Positions 33,011 to 42,091 of a stretch of 64,000 nt of DNA are shown piece by piece (the stretch's first letter is position 1; every line of letters begins with the position of its first letter). The DNA is taken from positions 124,001 through 188,000 of the forward strand of contig NZ_SLXN01000007.1 in NCBI RefSeq assembly GCF_004345855.1. Reading direction: 5' to 3'. Source of the DNA: Sphingomonas sp. BK235 (GTDB taxonomy: Bacteria > Pseudomonadota > Alphaproteobacteria > Sphingomonadales > Sphingomonadaceae). The translations under genes and the position numbers were made by a program. The notes under the pieces were generated by a model. The model had not been told where the DNA came from. It ran no database searches and worked only from the letters and a program-made list of their open reading frames with translations.

Positions 33011-34437
33011 GCGTCGCGCGGCGCGTGGCGCGCGAGGAATGGCGCTGGCTGGCGCGCGGCCGCGTCGCGCTGCTCGGTGTCGTGCTGCTGACGATCCTGA
33101 GCGCGGTCGCGGCCGTGACCGCGCATGATCAACGGCGTGTCGCGCAGGCCGAGCGGTCGCGTTATCAGGCGGAGGCGAACCGCCAGTTCGCGAACCAGCC
33201 CGACCGCCACCCGCATCGCGTCGCGCATTACGGCCATCTCCTGTTCCGCCCGCTCGATCCGCTGGCGGCGTTCGACCCGGGCATCGATCCCTTCACGGGC
33301 AGCCTCCTGTTTCTCGAGGCGCATCGCCGGAACGAAGCCGATTTCGGCGACGTCCGGCAATCCTCGCTGCTGGTGCGGTTCGGACAGCTGACCCCCGCCT
33401 TCGTCCTGCAGATGCTGGCCCCGCTGCTGCTGATCTTCGTCGGTCATGCCACGATCGCGCGCGAGCGCGCGTCGGGTATGATGCGGGTGATGCTGGCGCA
33501 GGGAGTGCCCGCGACGCGGCTGGTCGCGGGAAAGCTGGTCGCGTTGGGGGGCGTGGCGGCGGTCATCCTGGCGCCCGCTGCGCTCGCGCTGGTGTGGATC
33601 GGCCTTCACGGCCAGGTGCCGACACTAAGGCTGCTCGCGCTCGCCGCCGGCTATGCGCTGTGGCTGGCGATCTGGGTGGCGGCGGTGGTGCTCGCCTCCG
33701 CGCTCGCGCGGCGCGGCAGCGAGGCGCTCCTCGCACTGCTGGCGATATGGAGCCTCTCGGTCATCGTCGCACCCAGGGTGGTGCCGGTGCTGGCCAACCG
33801 TCTCGTGACGGTGCCGACGCGCGTAGAGGCCGAGGTCGCGGTCGCTCGCGATCTCGCCAGGTTGGGCGATCCGCACGATCCCACGGGTGCGCGCTTCCTC
33901 CGCTTCCGCGACGCGACGTTGAACCATTATGGGGTCGCCCGGATCGAGGATCTGCCGGTCAACTTCCGCGGGCTGATCGCAATGGAGAGCGAGCGTCAGT
34001 CGAGCGCCTTGTTCGATCGCTATGCGGCGGCGATCGCCGATCGTCAGGCGCGGCAGGTTCGGCTCGTCGACCGGCTCGGCCTGTTCTTCCCGGTGCTGGC
34101 ACTGCGTGAGCTGTCGATGGCGGCGGCGGAGACCGATCTGGCGGCCTATCGACGTTTCCTGGATCAGGGCGAGGTCTATCGCTACACTCTGGTGCAGGGG
34201 CTCAATCGGCTCGAGGCGGAGCGGCTGCGCTACGCCGACGATATCGATCCGACCAAGGAGAACCGCCTGTCGCGCGTGCATTGGCAACGCGTGCCGGCGT
34301 TCCACTTCGATCCCGCCGCGGCGGCCGATACGCTGGGGCGGGTCGCCCCGGCGGGTGCCGTCCTGCTGGGATGGTTGCTGCTGCTCGGCGCGCTGGTCGC
34401 GGCGGCGACGCGACGTCTGACGGGAGACGCGCGATGA
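33007..34437 (+). CDS. ABC exporter permease, DUF3526 family (first)
   Basis: A 476-residue inner-membrane protein of the ABC-2/DUF3526 type: one N-terminal segment (VALLGVVLLTILSAVAAVTA), a large periplasmic loop containing HYGHLLFRPLDPLAAFDPG, then a cluster of five segments starting at FVLQMLAPLLLIFVGHATIA, where the RERASGMMRVMLAQG turn faces the ATPase. Another periplasmic loop and a C-terminal segment follow. It is coupled at both ends (ATGA overlaps) to the ATPase and to the second permease. The substrate is unknown. Confidence 0.86.
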   Translation: MSVARRVAREEWRWLARGRVALLGVVLLTILSAVAAVTAHDQRRVAQAERSRYQAEANRQFANQPDRHPHRVAHYGHLLFRPLDPLAAFDPGIDPFTGSLLFLEAHRRNEADFGDVRQSSLLVRFGQLTPAFVLQMLAPLLLIFVGHATIARERASGMMRVMLAQGVPATRLVAGKLVALGGVAAVILAPAALALVWIGLHGQVPTLRLLALAAGYALWLAIWVAAVVLASALARRGSEALLALLAIWSLSVIVAPRVVPVLANRLVTVPTRVEAEVAVARDLARLGDPHDPTGARFLRFRDATLNHYGVARIEDLPVNFRGLIAMESERQSSALFDRYAAAIADRQARQVRLVDRLGLFFPVLALRELSMAAAETDLAAYRRFLDQGEVYRYTLVQGLNRLEAERLRYADDIDPTKENRLSRVHWQRVPAFHFDPAAAADTLGRVAPAGAVLLGWLLLLGALVAAATRRLTGDAR

Positions 34438-35789
34438 CCTGGCTTCGTCACGAATGGCGTCTGCTGTGGCGCTCGCCGCTCTGTGTCGCGGCGCTCGCGC
34501 TGACGCTGGCACTGAGCGCGTCGTCGGTCTGGTCGGGTCTGCGCGAGGTGGCCCGCCAGCGCGAGGCGATCGCCCGCCTTGTCCCGCTCGCCGAGCAGGA
34601 CACGGCAGCGGTCGCGGCGCGCTTTCCCCACAGCCCGACCGCGGGCGAGCCGGCCTATTTCACTTATTATCCGACGTGGGATCCGCCGTCCGCGACCGCC
34701 TTCATGGCGACGGGATTTCGTGACGTCGCCCCCTCGGTGCTGCGCGTGCGTGCGCTCGGGCTCCACGCGCAGCTTTACGACGGCGAGACATTGAACCCGG
34801 AGCTGGCATTGCCGGGCAGCTTCGATTTCGCCTTCGTCCTGGTCTATCTCGCGCCGCTCATCGTCGTCGTCCTGCTCCACGACCTGGTCGCCGAGGAGCG
34901 GCGGTCGGGACGTCTGCCGCTCGTGCTGGCGCTCGCGGGAGCGTCGGGTGGATTGTGGCGGCGACGCGCGGCGCTTCGGTTGGCGGCGATCGTGTGGTGT
35001 CTGATCGCGCCTCTGATCGCCGGTGCGGTCGTCGCCGGGGCGCCGACCGGATCGGTCGCCGTCGTCGTGGCGGCGGTGGTGGCCTATGTCGCTTTCTGGG
35101 CCGGCGTGGCATCGATCTTCGCGGTGCGCCTCGGTGCGGTGGCGAGCGCCACCGCGTCGATGGCGGTCTGGGCCGTCCTGACGCTGATCCTGCCGGCGGT
35201 CGCCGGGATCGTCGTGACGCGCGCCATCCCGGTACGCCAGGGCGTGGCGCTGATGATGGCCCAGCGCCAGGCGGTACACGGTGCCTCCGACCGACCGATC
35301 GAGGAATCGATGCGGCGCTTCTCCGCACATCATCCCGGCTGGGGACGCGACGCGCCGTCGCCGCCGGGCTTCCAGTGGAAGTGGCTCTTCGTGTTTCACC
35401 AGAACGCGGACGATGAGGTCGCCGACGAAGCGATCGCCTATCGTGCGGGTCTGCTGGCGCGGCAGGGCTGGACGACGCGGCTGGGCTGGATATTGCCCGG
35501 GATCGGGGCGCAGACGGTGTTGCACCGCGTCGCCGACACCGATCTGGCGGCGCAGCTTGCCTATCAGGATCGGATCGTCGCTTTCCACCGGCGGCTGCTG
35601 GCCTTCTATTATCCGTATCTGTTCAACGATCGACCGTTCGGTACCGCCGATTTCGCGAAGCGCCCCGCCTTCACGCCGGACAGATCGCCGGCAACGGCCG
35701 GGATCGGCGACGGGGCGGGACTGTTGCTGATCGGCGCGCTGACGTTCGCCGCGGGTATGGCGCGGCTCGGGCGGGTCCGGGCGACATGA
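34434..35789 (+). CDS. ABC exporter permease, DUF3526 family (second)
   Basis: A 451-residue partner of the preceding permease with the same layout: an N-terminal segment (CVAALALTLALSASSVWSGL), a periplasmic loop with AYFTYYPTWDPPSATAFMATG, then segments around FAFVLVYLAPLIVVVLLHDLV and the EERRSGRLPLVLALAG coupling turn, and a C-terminal segment (GLLLIGALTFAAGMARL). ATG 34434 overlaps the previous stop. The two permeases are expected to form a heterodimer. Such triads often sit beside TonB-receptor genes, which fits this region, but what is exported is not known. Confidence 0.86.
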   Translation: MTWLRHEWRLLWRSPLCVAALALTLALSASSVWSGLREVARQREAIARLVPLAEQDTAAVAARFPHSPTAGEPAYFTYYPTWDPPSATAFMATGFRDVAPSVLRVRALGLHAQLYDGETLNPELALPGSFDFAFVLVYLAPLIVVVLLHDLVAEERRSGRLPLVLALAGASGGLWRRRAALRLAAIVWCLIAPLIAGAVVAGAPTGSVAVVVAAVVAYVAFWAGVASIFAVRLGAVASATASMAVWAVLTLILPAVAGIVVTRAIPVRQGVALMMAQRQAVHGASDRPIEESMRRFSAHHPGWGRDAPSPPGFQWKWLFVFHQNADDEVADEAIAYRAGLLARQGWTTRLGWILPGIGAQTVLHRVADTDLAAQLAYQDRIVAFHRRLLAFYYPYLFNDRPFGTADFAKRPAFTPDRSPATAGIGDGAGLLLIGALTFAAGMARLGRVRAT

Positions 35790-36125
35790 TCGCGGCCGCG
35801 GGAGAGCGCGGCCGCCGACGTCACGGCCGTGGGCGGCGCCGGAGCGTCGATCGCTCGCACCCATCCTAGGCGGGGCGGGGGCAGGTCGTGGTGGTTCGGC
35901 AGCTCCCGTCGACCGCGACCCTTGTCCGGCGGCCTCCCCCCTCGACGCTGACGCAGATCGACGCAGCATGAACTGGCGTTCCGCGGGCGTGGTCGGGTGA
36001 GCGCGGGATGATCTCCGCGTTTCGGGTCACGTGCCATGCCGCGCCCAGGCTCCGGGCGCGCTACCTGCGGACGGGTGAAAAAGATGGGGGCGAGCCCGCG
36101 TGGCGCCTTCGATGGGGTGAGGGTC
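35790..36125. other. 336-base gap between the ABC operon and the rhamnosidase gene
   Basis: No convincing gene. A GC-rich inverted repeat GCGCCC...GGGCGC (about 36046-36063) could help end the ABC transcript, though it has no U-tract. The remainder has no recognisable regulator site. Confidence 0.5.
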
Positions 36126-39100
36126 ATGCCGAAGCGACGTTCCGTTCTGCTGGGGGCCGGGGCCGGCTTCGCGCTGCTGCCGATGCGCGAAGGGGTGTTC
36201 GCCGCCACGACCGATAGCCCGGCCTGGTCCGTCGACGGCCTGCTCGTCGACGGGCTGCGCGACCCGATGGGGTTGCACGAGATGCAGCCGCGGCTGTCGT
36301 GGCAGCTTCGGTCGAGCCGCCGCGGGGCACGCCAGACGGCGTGGCGCATCGGCGTCGCCTCGTCGCGCCGCGCCGCGGCGGCGGGGCAGTTCGACTTGTG
36401 GGACAGCGGACGGACCGCGGGCGAGACATGTTTCGACGTCGCTTATGCCGGCCGCCGCCTGGTCGCGCGTCAGCGCGTCTGGTGGCGCGTGACGGCATGG
36501 GACGAGCGCGGGATCGCGGCGCGCTCGCCGATCGCATGCTGGGAGATGGGCCTGCTGGCCGCCAGCGACTGGTCGGCGTCATGGCTGTCGGCCGAGACGC
36601 CGCCGCAACGCGACGATCGCGACGTCGGGCTGGCGTGGCGCGCCGCGCCGATCGCGAAGCGCGGCGAGCGCCTCGCGTTCCGCCTCCGCTTCGATGCGCC
36701 GCAGGACGGTGAGCTGACCGCGCTGATCGGCTGCGACGGCTATTGCCGGGCGCGGCTCGACGCGAACGAGATCATCGCGCCGAAGCGCGGCAGCTGGGGA
36801 CCGCCCGGCCCGCGCAGCGCGGTCGTGCCCGTCTCCGCGGGGACGCACACGCTGACGATCGAGACGCGTGCGGCGGGTGACGCGCCGGTCCGGGCCGCAG
36901 CGCTGCTGCGCGTGACGATGCCGGGCGGTCGGATCGTCCGCTACGGCGGTGAGGGTCTGGAATGCCGGACCGGCGCGGACGATGACGAGGCGGGCTGGGG
37001 GCCGACCAGCGCGGCGGCGGGGCAGGCGACGATGCCGGCGCGCGCGGCGACGCTGCTGCGCCGCGACTTTCGCGTCGATGGCCGCGTCGCCAGCGCGCGG
37101 CTCTATCTGACCGCGCTCGGCATGTACGAGGCCGAGCTCAACGGCGAGCGGCTCGACGACGCGCTGCTGCGGCCCGAATTCAGCGACTATCGCAAGCATT
37201 GCCTTTATGGCGTCGAGGATGTCGCGGACAGGCTGGTGCCCGGCGACAACGTCCTGGGCATCCACGTCGCGGATGGCTGGTATGGCAGCTATATCGGGCC
37301 GGACGGCCGCTTCTCCTACGGCGACCCGCCGCTGCGCCTCTTCGGTCAGCTCGAGATCCGCTATCATGACGGCCGCGTGCAGATCGTCGCGACCGGCCCG
37401 GGCTGGACGGTGGCGGAATCGCCCGTCATCAGCGCGACGATCTACGATGGCGAGCGCTATGACGCGCGGCGCGCGCCGATCGGCTGGAGCCGCCCCGGCT
37501 TTATCGCGGGGGCGGGCTGGTCGCCCGCGGTGGCGGCCGCCCCGGCGACCGCCGCCCTGGTAGCGGCGATCGTGCCGCCGATCCGGCGCAAGGAACGTCT
37601 GTCCGCGCGCTCGATCGTGATCCTACCCGACGGCGCCTCGGTGGTCGACTTCGGGCAGAACGCCGCCGGCTGGGCGCGGATCGTGCTGAGCGGGCGGCGC
37701 GGCCAGACCATCCGCCTGCGCTATGCCGAGCTGCTCAACCCGGATGGCAGCGTCGACCAGAGCAACCTGCGCGCCGCCGACGCCACCGATCACTACACCT
37801 TCGCGGGGGACGGGGTGGCGGAAAGCTACGAACCGCGCTTCACCTATCACGGCTTCCGCTACGTCCAGGTGGACGGCTTGGATCGCCCGATCACCGCTGC
37901 GGAGATCACGGGCGTGTCGATCCGCAGCGACCTGCCGGAGACCAGCGACCTGCGGCTCGGCAGCTATGTGCCGCAGCGCCTGTGGATCAACAGCCGCTGG
38001 AGCCAGCGGTCGAACTTCACCGGCATTCCCACCGATTGTCCGCAGCGCGACGAGCGGCTGGGCTGGACCGGCGACGCGCACGTTTTCTGGGACGCGGCCA
38101 GTTTCAACATGGATACCGCCGCCTTCACCCGGCGCTTCATGCGCGACATGCGCGACGCACAGCGCGACAATGGCGCCTATTCCGACATCGCGCCCGTCGC
38201 ACGGCAGGACCATTTCAAGCCGGGTGCCTCGCCGGGCTGGGGCGATGCCGGCGTGGCGCTGCCATGGACGGTGTGGCAGCGGTATGGCGACACCGGCCTC
38301 ATCGATCAGCATTGGGCGTCGATGGAGCGCTTCCTCGCGTCGATCCGCGCCAGCAATCCCGACCTGGTCTGGTCGAACGCGCGCGGCAAGGATTATGGCG
38401 ACTGGCTCGCGCTCGACGCCAGGCACCCGGGCGATCCCACCACTCCCAAGGATCTGGTCGGCACGGCGTTCTGGAAAGCCGCGGCGGATCAGATGGCGGA
38501 CATGGCGCGCGCGACGGCGCGAACGGTCGATAGGGAGCGCTATGCCGCTCTGGCCGTCGGGCTGGGCGCGGCGTTCCGGCGCACGTTCGTCCACGCCGAT
38601 GGCACGATCGGCAATGGCTCGCAGACCGGCTATATCCTGGCGCTGCACTTCGGTCTGCTGGCGCCCGCGACGCGTGGCGATGCGGTGCGACATCTGGTGG
38701 CGGACATCAGACGCCGCGGCACCTTGCTGTCGACGGGCTTCCTCGGCACGCCCTACAGCCTCGACGTGCTGGCGGATGCCGGGGAGATCGGGCTGGTCTT
38801 CGATCTGCTGCTGCGCACCGATTATCCCTCCTGGGGCTATATGATCGCCAAGGGCGCGACGACCACCTGGGAGCGCTGGAACGGCGACGCGGGCGATCGA
38901 TCGATGAACTCGTTCAACCATTATGCGCTGGGGGCGGTGGTCGGCTTCCTGTTCCGGCGCATCGCGGGGATCGCCCCGACCGCGCCGGGGTTCGCGCGTT
39001 TCGACGTTCGCCCGCTGTGCGATCCGCGCATGCCGTCCGCGGGCGCGACCTATGACGCGCGGATCGGTCGCATCAGCACGCGCTGGCAGCAGGAGCGCGG

Positions 39101-39287
39101 ACGTTTCACGCTCGATCTGGCGGTGCCGGTCGGCAGCATCGCGCGCGTTTTCCTGCCCGCCGTGCGCGGCGCGCGCCTCCTGGAGAGCGGCACGGCGATC
39201 GGCGACCGCCTGGCCGTCGAGCAGCGCACCGCGCAGGAGGCGATCCTGCGCGCGCCGGCGGGCCGCTACCGTTTCGAGGTCGTCTGA
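36126..39287 (+). CDS. Alpha-L-rhamnosidase, glycoside hydrolase family 78
   Basis: A 1053-residue exported enzyme that removes terminal alpha-L-rhamnose from plant glycosides or polysaccharides. A twin-arginine-like signal peptide (PKRRSVLLGAGAGFALLP) is followed by the beta-sandwich domains usual in GH78 and an (alpha/alpha)6 catalytic domain. The hallmark DCPQRDERLGWTGD starts at D637, with E643 as the probable general acid; E916 in TTWERWNGD is the probable base. The C-terminal beta-sandwich carries GEIGLVFD-like spacing and the end PAGRYRFEVV. ATG 36126 (MPKRRS) is chosen because the signal peptide starts there; the frame opens at 36036. It stands alone, without sugar transporter or regulator genes next to it. 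Confidence 0.94.
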   Translation: MPKRRSVLLGAGAGFALLPMREGVFAATTDSPAWSVDGLLVDGLRDPMGLHEMQPRLSWQLRSSRRGARQTAWRIGVASSRRAAAAGQFDLWDSGRTAGETCFDVAYAGRRLVARQRVWWRVTAWDERGIAARSPIACWEMGLLAASDWSASWLSAETPPQRDDRDVGLAWRAAPIAKRGERLAFRLRFDAPQDGELTALIGCDGYCRARLDANEIIAPKRGSWGPPGPRSAVVPVSAGTHTLTIETRAAGDAPVRAAALLRVTMPGGRIVRYGGEGLECRTGADDDEAGWGPTSAAAGQATMPARAATLLRRDFRVDGRVASARLYLTALGMYEAELNGERLDDALLRPEFSDYRKHCLYGVEDVADRLVPGDNVLGIHVADGWYGSYIGPDGRFSYGDPPLRLFGQLEIRYHDGRVQIVATGPGWTVAESPVISATIYDGERYDARRAPIGWSRPGFIAGAGWSPAVAAAPATAALVAAIVPPIRRKERLSARSIVILPDGASVVDFGQNAAGWARIVLSGRRGQTIRLRYAELLNPDGSVDQSNLRAADATDHYTFAGDGVAESYEPRFTYHGFRYVQVDGLDRPITAAEITGVSIRSDLPETSDLRLGSYVPQRLWINSRWSQRSNFTGIPTDCPQRDERLGWTGDAHVFWDAASFNMDTAAFTRRFMRDMRDAQRDNGAYSDIAPVARQDHFKPGASPGWGDAGVALPWTVWQRYGDTGLIDQHWASMERFLASIRASNPDLVWSNARGKDYGDWLALDARHPGDPTTPKDLVGTAFWKAAADQMADMARATARTVDRERYAALAVGLGAAFRRTFVHADGTIGNGSQTGYILALHFGLLAPATRGDAVRHLVADIRRRGTLLSTGFLGTPYSLDVLADAGEIGLVFDLLLRTDYPSWGYMIAKGATTTWERWNGDAGDRSMNSFNHYALGAVVGFLFRRIAGIAPTAPGFARFDVRPLCDPRMPSAGATYDARIGRISTRWQQERGRFTLDLAVPVGSIARVFLPAVRGARLLESGTAIGDRLAVEQRTAQEAILRAPAGRYRFEVV

Positions 39288-39313
39288 TCCACCTGGTGTG
39301 AACCAGCGGGGTA

Positions 39314-39331
39314 CTCCTGCGGAGGCGGGAG
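39314..39331. repeat. Imperfect REP-like palindrome after the rhamnosidase gene
   Basis: CTCCTGCGGAGGCGGGAG pairs imperfectly and is followed by CCC, like half of the REP elements at 2800-2817. The rest of the 279-base gap up to the MreB gene holds nothing else I recognise. Confidence 0.4.
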
Positions 39332-39566
39332 CCCGTTTCGAGCGGGGTGAATCACAATCTAGTCGCCGAGCGCCTTGATCCTTCGCCGGCTCCGACCGGT
39401 TCGGGTCTTCCCGGCGGGGCGGATCGGCCAGCGCCCGCCCGGCGGTCGCCCTATCGGTCGGGCGCCGCCCGCCGCTGATCGCAAGCGCGTTGACGGCGCG
39501 AGAGAAAGAAGCAAGCCGCGCTAGACCTTTGCTGGCACTGCGCCGCCGGCATCATCGAAGAGAGCG

Positions 39567-40616
39567 GTGGCTGTGCGTTTATCATCGATCCTGGGACTCC
39601 GTTCGCACGACCTCGCCATCGATCTCGGCACGGTCAACACGCTGGTGCACGTCGCCGGACGCGGCATCGTCATCGACGAACCGTCCGTCGTCGCGGTGGA
39701 GGAGCGTGACGGCGTCACGCGCGTGCTCGCGGTGGGGGCCGACGCCAAGCTGATGATGGGGAAGACGCCCGAGCATATCCGCACCATCCGGCCGCTGCGC
39801 GACGGCGTGATCGCCGATCTCGACGTCGCCGAGCAGATGATCAAACATTTCATCGACAAGGTTCACGGCGGGCACAGTCGCTTCCAGCGCCGGCCAGCGA
39901 TGGTCATCTCGATCCCGACGGGATCGACCCAGGTCGAGCGCCGCGCCATCCGCCAGGCGGCGCTCAGCGCGGGGGCGGCCGAGGTGCGGCTGATCGAGGA
40001 AGCGCTCGCCGCCGCGCTCGGCGCGGGGCTGCCGATCACCGCGCCGACGGGGTCGATGGTGGTCGATATCGGCGGGGGCACGACCGAGGTCGCGGTGCTC
40101 TCGCTGAGTGGCCTCGCCTATAGCAGCTCGGTCCGCGTCGGTGGCGACAAGCTGGACGACGCGATCGCCTCGCACGTGCGGCGGCGGCACAATCTCATGA
40201 TCGGCGAGGCGACCGCCGAGCGGATCAAGATCACGATCGGTGCCGCCAGCCGGCCGCATGATGAAGCGGATCGGCAATTGCCGGTGAAAGGACGCGATCT
40301 CGTCAACGGCATACCCAAGGAGATCAGCATCTCGGAGTCCGAGATCGCCGATGCGCTCGGCGACCTGGTCGGTCAGATCGTCGAGACCGTGCTCAGGACG
40401 CTCGGCCATATCAAGCCCGAGCTCGCCGCCGACGTGGTCGAGCAGGGCATCGTGATGACCGGCGGGGGCGCGTTGCTGCGACGGCTCGACGACGTGCTCA
40501 GCGCGGCGACCGGGCTTCCCGTGGTGATCGCCGACTCGCCGCTGCTCTGCGTCGCGGTCGGCGCCGGCATGGCGCTCGAAGATCCGCTCCTGCGCGACGC
40601 GCTGTCGCAGGGCTGA
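39567..40616 (+). CDS. MreB-like actin-family protein (orphan copy)
   Basis: A 349-residue MreB/Mbl-type protein. Nucleotide-binding motifs are present: phosphate 1 DLAIDLGTVNTLVHVAG, phosphate 2 MVVDIGGGTTEVAVLSLSG, adenosine motif GIVMTGGGALLRRLDDVL, and the conserved GKTPEHIRTIRPLRDGVIAD and ISIPTGSTQVERRAI stretches. MreB forms membrane-associated filaments that guide elongation of the cell wall. No mreC, mreD or pbp2 gene is next to it, so it is probably a second MreB rather than the copy in the standard operon. The start is GTG 39567 (GAGAGCG upstream) or GTG 39573. Confidence 0.92.
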   Translation: MAVRLSSILGLRSHDLAIDLGTVNTLVHVAGRGIVIDEPSVVAVEERDGVTRVLAVGADAKLMMGKTPEHIRTIRPLRDGVIADLDVAEQMIKHFIDKVHGGHSRFQRRPAMVISIPTGSTQVERRAIRQAALSAGAAEVRLIEEALAAALGAGLPITAPTGSMVVDIGGGTTEVAVLSLSGLAYSSSVRVGGDKLDDAIASHVRRRHNLMIGEATAERIKITIGAASRPHDEADRQLPVKGRDLVNGIPKEISISESEIADALGDLVGQIVETVLRTLGHIKPELAADVVEQGIVMTGGGALLRRLDDVLSAATGLPVVIADSPLLCVAVGAGMALEDPLLRDALSQG

Positions 40617-40745
40617 CGGGACGTCGGCCGCGGCGCGCGGGTTCCGGGCTGGCGGGGCAGGGGTGCAAGGGTGAAGGCCGTGCCGCCGCCCTCCGGATGC
40701 GGAGGACTCACGCTCACCCCGCGGCCGCCACGGCGCGGCGAGCGA

Positions 40746-40943
40746 TCAGAGCGACAGTTGCCGTCGCTCGAGTTCCGCATAGGCATAGGCCGCCAGCAGT
40801 GTCTCGCGTCGCTCGCGATAGATGTCGGCGATATCGAGCAGATCCTCATCGTCGAGCGTCACGATCGATGCCCGGATGGCGGCCAGGTCCCTTCGCGCGC
40901 GCGCGTCCTGGCCGGCGAGGCGCTTCTTTTTCAGTCGGAGCAT
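40746..40943 (-). CDS. Small charged protein, unknown function
   Basis: A 65-residue, highly charged, helical protein (basic start MLRLKKKRLAGQDARARRD, acidic centre TLDDEDLLDIADIYRE, end ERRQLSL). No motif is recognised and the ribosome site is weak. It is convergent with the mreB-like gene and divergent from the hypothetical at 41021. It is included because the sequence is protein-like and fills an otherwise empty gap. Confidence 0.45.
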   Translation of the reverse strand: MLRLKKKRLAGQDARARRDLAAIRASIVTLDDEDLLDIADIYRERRETLLAAYAYAELERRQLSL

Positions 40944-41020
40944 GTTGCCGCCGTACCATGCTTTGGCGCAATCGCGTACACCGGATGATCCGGTTGTCGT
41001 CCTTGCGGAGGGAGAGCCAC

Positions 41021-41320
41021 ATGAGCGACGATGACGCGATCGACCTTCGCCGCGTGGATCTGCCGCCGGGTGCTGGGGGTCCGCTCACGGCCGTGTGGCA
41101 TGGGGTGCGCGGCGAATGGGACACGGCGCACATCCTCGTGCAAGACGATCCCACGGCAGCGGCTGCGTGGGTCCACGCCTGGCTTCATCGCATCGAGGGT
41201 GACGATGCCAATGCCGGTTACTGGTATCGCCGCGCGCGTCGCCCGGTGCCCGGCGGATCCACGGAGGCCGAGGCGCAGGCGATCGCCGCGGCGCTGATGC
41301 GCGACGAACCGAACGGCTAG
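41021..41320 (+). CDS. Small soluble protein, unknown function
   Basis: A 99-residue acidic cytoplasmic protein with HILVQDDPTAAAAWVHAWLH and ANAGYWYRRARRPVPGG; the latter resembles a Sel1/TPR-like repeat end. The ATG at 41021 follows a strong GGAGGGAG site (41007-41014), which is good support for a real gene. The function is unknown. Confidence 0.7.
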   Translation: MSDDDAIDLRRVDLPPGAGGPLTAVWHGVRGEWDTAHILVQDDPTAAAAWVHAWLHRIEGDDANAGYWYRRARRPVPGGSTEAEAQAIAAALMRDEPNG

Positions 41321-41431
41321 GATCCCCTGCCGGTTCGTCCCGGCACGTGGGAGGATGGGGAGGGGATGCGCCGCTCACCGGGCGTCGATGCGTTCGCTAA
41401 GGCCCTCGCTGTCCGGTCGAGGCAAACGCCA

Positions 41432-42091
41432 TCAACCTTCCGCGTTCTGGCCCTCGGGCTGACCTCCCGTGTCGACGGGGGCGTCGCCATCGGCCGGCGC
41501 CGTGGCGGGGAGGGCGACGTGTAGCTCGACGCGACGGTTCCGGGCACGCGCCGCGGGATCGTCGCGGCCGTCCGGCAGAGCGTTGGGCACGAGCGGCGTC
41601 GTCTCACCCAGCGCGATGACCGTCATGCGGGCGGGATCGATGCCCTTCGCGGCGAGATAGGCGCGGACGACCTCCGCGCGGCGGCGCGAGGCGCGCAGGT
41701 TGGCGCTGTCGCTGCCGCGCGAGTCGCTGTGACCGCGCAGCGTGATCGCGCCCCCGGCCTGCACCGCTGGCCCGGCGGCCAGCTCGTCGAGCATCGCCTT
41801 GGCCTCGTCAGTCAGCCCTTTGCCCTCCTCGTCGAAGCCCAGCACCGCGTCGATCGGGCGCAGCGAGGGCTCCTCGGGGACGGGCTCGGCGACCTCGGGG
41901 CGAAGGATCGATTTGGCCGGCGCCGCCGACTCGTTCCCCGACGCGCCCGGCGACGGGGCGATCGGGGCCGCGGTGCCGACGTCATTGCCGACATCGTTGC
42001 CGATGTCGCGCTGGGGCGGTGAGGAGCAGGCGGGCACGCCCAGGCATAGCCCCAACGCCGTCACGACGATCCCGACACGCACTCCGCTCAT
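41432..42091 (-). CDS. OmpA-family lipoprotein (Pal/YiaD-like)
   Basis: A 219-residue outer-membrane lipoprotein that should hold peptidoglycan through its C-terminal OmpA domain. The lipobox is GVPAC with C22, followed by a low-complexity linker with repeated DIGNDVGN. The OmpA-like domain (about residues 110-205) shows ITLRGHSDSRGSDSANLRAS, RRRAEVVRAYLAAKGID, and ARARNRRVELHV. Its start overlaps the stop of the upstream antiporter gene by four bases, so they are translated together. Confidence 0.92.
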   Translation of the reverse strand: MSGVRVGIVVTALGLCLGVPACSSPPQRDIGNDVGNDVGTAAPIAPSPGASGNESAAPAKSILRPEVAEPVPEEPSLRPIDAVLGFDEEGKGLTDEAKAMLDELAAGPAVQAGGAITLRGHSDSRGSDSANLRASRRRAEVVRAYLAAKGIDPARMTVIALGETTPLVPNALPDGRDDPAARARNRRVELHVALPATAPADGDAPVDTGGQPEGQNAEG

